A stretch of 9,215 nucleotides of DNA from Kiloniellales bacterium. GTDB lineage: Bacteria; Pseudomonadota; Alphaproteobacteria; Kiloniellales; JAKSDN01. Numbering within the stretch: position 1 is the stretch's first letter; every line of letters begins with the position of its first letter. A program made the position numbers and the translations under genes. The notes under the pieces were generated by a model. It ran no database searches. It had not been told where the DNA came from and worked only from the letters and a program-made list of their open reading frames with translations. Location: positions 1 to 9,215 of the forward strand of contig JAKSDN010000080.1 of NCBI GenBank assembly GCA_022360075.1. Direction: 5' to 3'. Below, one piece after another: positions 6,291 through 9,215 of this stretch.

Positions 6291-9215
6291 TCAGGCCCGG
6301 ACGTGCGCGCCGCCCAGCGCCATGTCTTCGTAGACGCTCCACTTCTGCTCGATCGCGATTTGCGCCTTCGCGATCAGGTCCTCGGCCACCTCCGGCCGGG
6401 TGCGGCTCAGCAGGCGGTAGCGCAGCTCGCGATAGGCGTATTCCTTGAGCTTGATCTTCGGGCGCTGCGAATCGAGCAGGAAGGGGTTCTCGCCCGCCTC
6501 GCGCAGGGCCGGGTTGTAGCGCAGCAGCGGCCAGTAGCCGCTCTGCACGGCCCGGTGCTGCTGGTCGAGCCCGCTCTGCATATTGATGCCATGGGCGATG
6601 CAGTGGCTGTAGGCGAGGATCAGCGAAGGCCCGTCGTAGACCTCGGCCTCGCGGAAGGCCTGCAGGGTCTGCTGCGGGTTGGCGCCCATGGCCACGCGCG
6701 CGACGTAGACGTTGCCGTAGGAGATCGCCTGCAGCGCCAAGTCCTTCTTGCCGACCACCTTGCCGCCGGCGGCGAACTTGGCGATGGCGCCGATCGGCGT
6801 CGCCTTGGACATCTGGCCGCCGGTGTTCGAGTAGACCTCGGTGTCGAGCACCAGGACATTGACGTTGCGCCCGCTGGCCAGCACGTGGTCGAGCCCGCCC
6901 GAGCCGATGTCGTAGGCCCAGCCGTCGCCCCCCACGATCCAGATGCTACGCCGGACCAGATGGTCGGCCACGGAGAGCAGGTGCTCGGCCGCTTCTCCGG
7001 TCTGGGACTCCAAACGGGTTTTCAGTTCCAGCACGCGCGCGCGCTGGGCGCGCAGCTCCGACTCCGTCCGCTGCGGCGCGGCGAGGATCGCATCAACCAG
7101 CTCGCCGCCCAGCAGGTCTTGCTGCTCGCTCAACAATCGTTGCGCGAGCGCACGGTGCTTGTCGGCGGCCAAACGAAATCCGAATCCGAACTCGGCATTG
7201 TCCTCGAAAAGCGAGTTCGACCAGGCCGGGCCACGCCCCTCGCCGTCCTTGCTCCAGGGCGTGGTTGGCAGGTTGCCGCCGTAGATCGAGGAGCAGCCGG
7301 TCGCATTGGCGACCATCAGACGGTCGCCGAAGAGCTGGGACAGCAGCTTGACGTAGGGTGTCTCGCCGCAGCCGGCGCAGGCGCCCGAGAAGGCGAAGAG
7401 CGGCTCCAGGAACTGCGCGCCGCGCACCGTCGAGAAGTTGACCCGCGCGCGATCGTTGACCGGCAAGCCCTCGAAGAAGGCCAGATTGCGCCGCTCGGTC
7501 TCGAGGACGGGCTCCTTGGCCGTCATGTTGATCGCCTTGCGTCCGGCCTCCGTCGTGCTCTTGGCCGGGCAGGCCTCGACGCAGAGGGAGCAGCCCGTGC
7601 AGGCGTCGGGATAGATCTGCAGCGTGTAGCGGGTCTCCGGGAAGCCGCGGGCGTCGATCGGCGCGGAGCGGAATCCGTCGGGTGCGTCTTCGAGCCGCGC
7701 CTCGTTGTAGAACTTGGCACGGATCACACCGTGCGGGCAGACCAGGCTACAGTTGCCGCACTGGATGCAGATCTCCGGCTCCCAGAGCGGCACGAACTGC
7801 GACAGGTTACGCCTTTCCCAGACGGCCGTGCCCGAAGGGAAGGTGCCGTCGACCGGCAGCGCGCTGACCGGCAGCTCGTCGCCGCGGCCGGCCATCATTG
7901 CCGCTGTCACCTGCTTGACGAAGTCGGGGGCCTCGTCCGGCACGACCGGCGCCCGCTCGCGGCTGCCGTTCGCCTGCGCCGGCAGATCCACCTTGTGCAG
8001 ATTGGCGAGCGCCTGATCGACCGCGGCGAAGTTCTGGCGCACGACCTCGGCACCCTTGCGGGCGTAGCTTTTCTCGATGGCGCCTTTGATCTTCCCGATC
8101 GCCTGCTCGGTCTCGATGGCCGGGGCGAGCGCGAAGAAGCAGGTCTGCATGATGGTGTTGATGCGATTGCCGAGGCCGGCCTCGCGCGCCACCCGGTAGG
8201 CGTCGATGACGTGAAGCTCGATCCGCTTGTCGATGATCTCCTCTTGCAGACCGCGCGGCAGCCGGTCCCAGACCTCGTCCGGGCCGTAGGGGCTGTTCAG
8301 CAGGAAGACCGCGCCCGGCGCGGCCTGCGCCAGCAGGTCGGTGGTCTCGACGAAGAAGAACTGATGGCAGCCGACGAAGTCGGCCGACTGTACCAGATAG
8401 GGCTTGCGGATCGGTTGCGCGCCGAAGCGCAGGTGGGACACCGTCTGCGAGCCCGACTTCTTGGAATCGTAGACGAAGTAGCCTTGGGCATAGTGCCGCG
8501 GGTCCTCGCCGAGGATCTTGATCGAGTTCTTGTTGGCCCCGACCGTGCCGTCGGCGCCGAGGCCGTAGAACAGGGCCTGGTAGAGACCGTCCGCGTTGGC
8601 TTGGAAGCGCCCATCGACCGCCAGGCTGGTCCCCGACACGTCGTCGACGATGCCGACGGTGAAGCGGGCCTTGGGCTGTTCCTGCCCGAGTTCGTCGAAC
8701 ACCGACTTGGCCATGGCCGGGGTGAACTCCTTGGACGAGAGGCCGTAGCGCCCGCCGATCACGCGCGGCATGGCGGGCATCGGCAAGCCGCCGTTCGCGG
8801 CGGCCTCGGCCAGGGCGGAGACGACGTCGACATAAAGCGGCTCGCCGGTCGCCGCCGGCTCCTTGGCTCGGTCGAGCACCGCGATCGCGCGCAGCGACGC
8901 CGGCAGCGCCGCGAGCAGATGCGCCGCCGAGAAGGGCCGGTAGAGCCGCACCTGGACCATGCCGACCTTCTCGCCGGCGGCGGCGAGCGCGTTCACGGTC
9001 TCCGCGACCGTCTCGGCGCCCGAGCCCATGACCAAGACGGCCCGCTCGGCATCCGGCGGCCCGCTGTAGTCAAAGGGCTTGTAGCGCCGCCCGGTCGCCT
9101 CGGCGAAACGGTCCATCGCGGCCGCGACCAGCTCGGGTGCTTGGGCATAGAAGGGATTGACCGTCTCGCGGGCCTGGAAATGGACGTCGGGGTTGTGCGC
9201 CGTGCCGCGGATGAA
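6291..9215 (-). CDS. nifJ: Pyruvate:ferredoxin (flavodoxin) oxidoreductase, single-chain; N-terminus outside window
   Basis: 974 residues are visible, open to the window edge; whole enzymes have about 1,170-1,200, so roughly 200 N-terminal residues are missing. It oxidises pyruvate with CoA to acetyl-CoA and CO2 and reduces ferredoxin or flavodoxin. In visible numbering: the end of the pyruvate/TPP pyrimidine domain (FIRGTAHNPDVHFQARETVNP region, 1-22), a domain II fold (58-150), the gamma domain (about 186-373), a two-cluster ferredoxin domain (C483, C486, C489, C493; C539, C542, C545, C549), and the TPP-pyrophosphate domain with GDGWAYDIG and DTEVYSNTGGQ (about 763-801). The proximal cluster cysteines are C613, C616, C641 and C872. 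Their spacing (3, 25, 231) equals that of the Desulfovibrio africanus enzyme as I recall its numbering (812, 815, 840, 1071). Intact throughout. Possible roles: anaerobic acetyl-CoA formation, or electrons for nitrogenase. Confidence 0.97.
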   Translation of the reverse strand, partial: FIRGTAHNPDVHFQARETVNPFYAQAPELVAAAMDRFAEATGRRYKPFDYSGPPDAERAVLVMGSGAETVAETVNALAAAGEKVGMVQVRLYRPFSAAHLLAALPASLRAIAVLDRAKEPAATGEPLYVDVVSALAEAAANGGLPMPAMPRVIGGRYGLSSKEFTPAMAKSVFDELGQEQPKARFTVGIVDDVSGTSLAVDGRFQANADGLYQALFYGLGADGTVGANKNSIKILGEDPRHYAQGYFVYDSKKSGSQTVSHLRFGAQPIRKPYLVQSADFVGCHQFFFVETTDLLAQAAPGAVFLLNSPYGPDEVWDRLPRGLQEEIIDKRIELHVIDAYRVAREAGLGNRINTIMQTCFFALAPAIETEQAIGKIKGAIEKSYARKGAEVVRQNFAAVDQALANLHKVDLPAQANGSRERAPVVPDEAPDFVKQVTAAMMAGRGDELPVSALPVDGTFPSGTAVWERRNLSQFVPLWEPEICIQCGNCSLVCPHGVIRAKFYNEARLEDAPDGFRSAPIDARGFPETRYTLQIYPDACTGCSLCVEACPAKSTTEAGRKAINMTAKEPVLETERRNLAFFEGLPVNDRARVNFSTVRGAQFLEPLFAFSGACAGCGETPYVKLLSQLFGDRLMVANATGCSSIYGGNLPTTPWSKDGEGRGPAWSNSLFEDNAEFGFGFRLAADKHRALAQRLLSEQQDLLGGELVDAILAAPQRTESELRAQRARVLELKTRLESQTGEAAEHLLSVADHLVRRSIWIVGGDGWAYDIGSGGLDHVLASGRNVNVLVLDTEVYSNTGGQMSKATPIGAIAKFAAGGKVVGKKDLALQAISYGNVYVARVAMGANPQQTLQAFREAEVYDGPSLILAYSHCIAHGINMQSGLDQQHRAVQSGYWPLLRYNPALREAGENPFLLDSQRPKIKLKEYAYRELRYRLLSRTRPEVAEDLIAKAQIAIEQKWSVYEDMALGGAHVRA

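Noticed and set aside
5185..6333. Plus-strand open frame of 382 codons opposite the DHODH-like gene
   Set aside because: It is a GC-rich shadow; the minus strand shows a coherent TIM-barrel protein with a ribosome site and a conserved start.
6253..6342. 30-codon N-terminal extension of the DHODH-like protein overlapping the nifJ end
   Set aside because: The Arg-rich extension has no family similarity, and MDLTTTYMG with AAAGG upstream is the better start.

Overview
The window is GC-rich (roughly two thirds G+C) and densely coded. It looks like an alphaproteobacterium, perhaps of the Rhodospirillales type. Three things point that way: an hspQ gene, a stand-alone hisI (no fused hisE), and between glnS and the next gene a palindromic intergenic repeat whose core (GGGTCAAGCCCGGCAATGAC) is typical of alphaproteobacterial genomes. 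The taxonomic call is an inference; no rRNA or other phylogenetic marker is present.

Layout. (1) Positions 1-1793, plus strand: the C-terminal half of a LysR-type regulator, joined by an ATGA stop/start overlap to a six-helix membrane adenylate cyclase (class III) with all its catalytic residues. (2) Positions 1804-1898: a REP doublet (REPIN-like), two hairpins in opposite orientation between convergent genes. (3) Positions 1936-3145, minus strand: a compact cluster hspQ - hisI - sufE (gap of 26 bases, then an ATGA overlap). (4) Positions 3367-5070, plus strand: a complete glutaminyl-tRNA synthetase, glnS, divergent from hspQ across a 221-base intergenic region. It ends in an intrinsic terminator whose loop contains the glnS stop codon. 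(5) Positions 5083-5185: a second palindromic repeat of a different family, again between convergent genes. (6) Positions 5239-9215, minus strand: nifJ (pyruvate:ferredoxin oxidoreductase, cut off by the window edge at its N-terminus) followed 38 bases later by a dihydroorotate-dehydrogenase-like flavoprotein.

How the parts fit. NifJ carries three [4Fe-4S] clusters and makes acetyl-CoA and reduced ferredoxin, which suggests anaerobic or microaerobic metabolism, possibly supplying electrons to nitrogenase. The gene behind it encodes a DHODH-fold protein that lacks the usual active-site motif of true DHODHs, so it probably has another redox role. SufE (sulfur transfer for Fe-S assembly) and HspQ (protein quality control) share a transcript with a histidine enzyme, a common kind of mixed housekeeping cluster. 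The cyclase next to the LysR gene indicates a membrane-sensed cAMP signal of unknown stimulus.

Most of the window is recognisable core metabolism and I see no convincing undescribed multi-gene system. The points most worth a second look are the two unrelated palindromic repeats in convergent gaps, the terminator folded around the glnS stop, the odd DHODH-like partner of nifJ, and the presence of GlnRS in a lineage where many members lack it. No gene-free stretch exceeds 300 bases.
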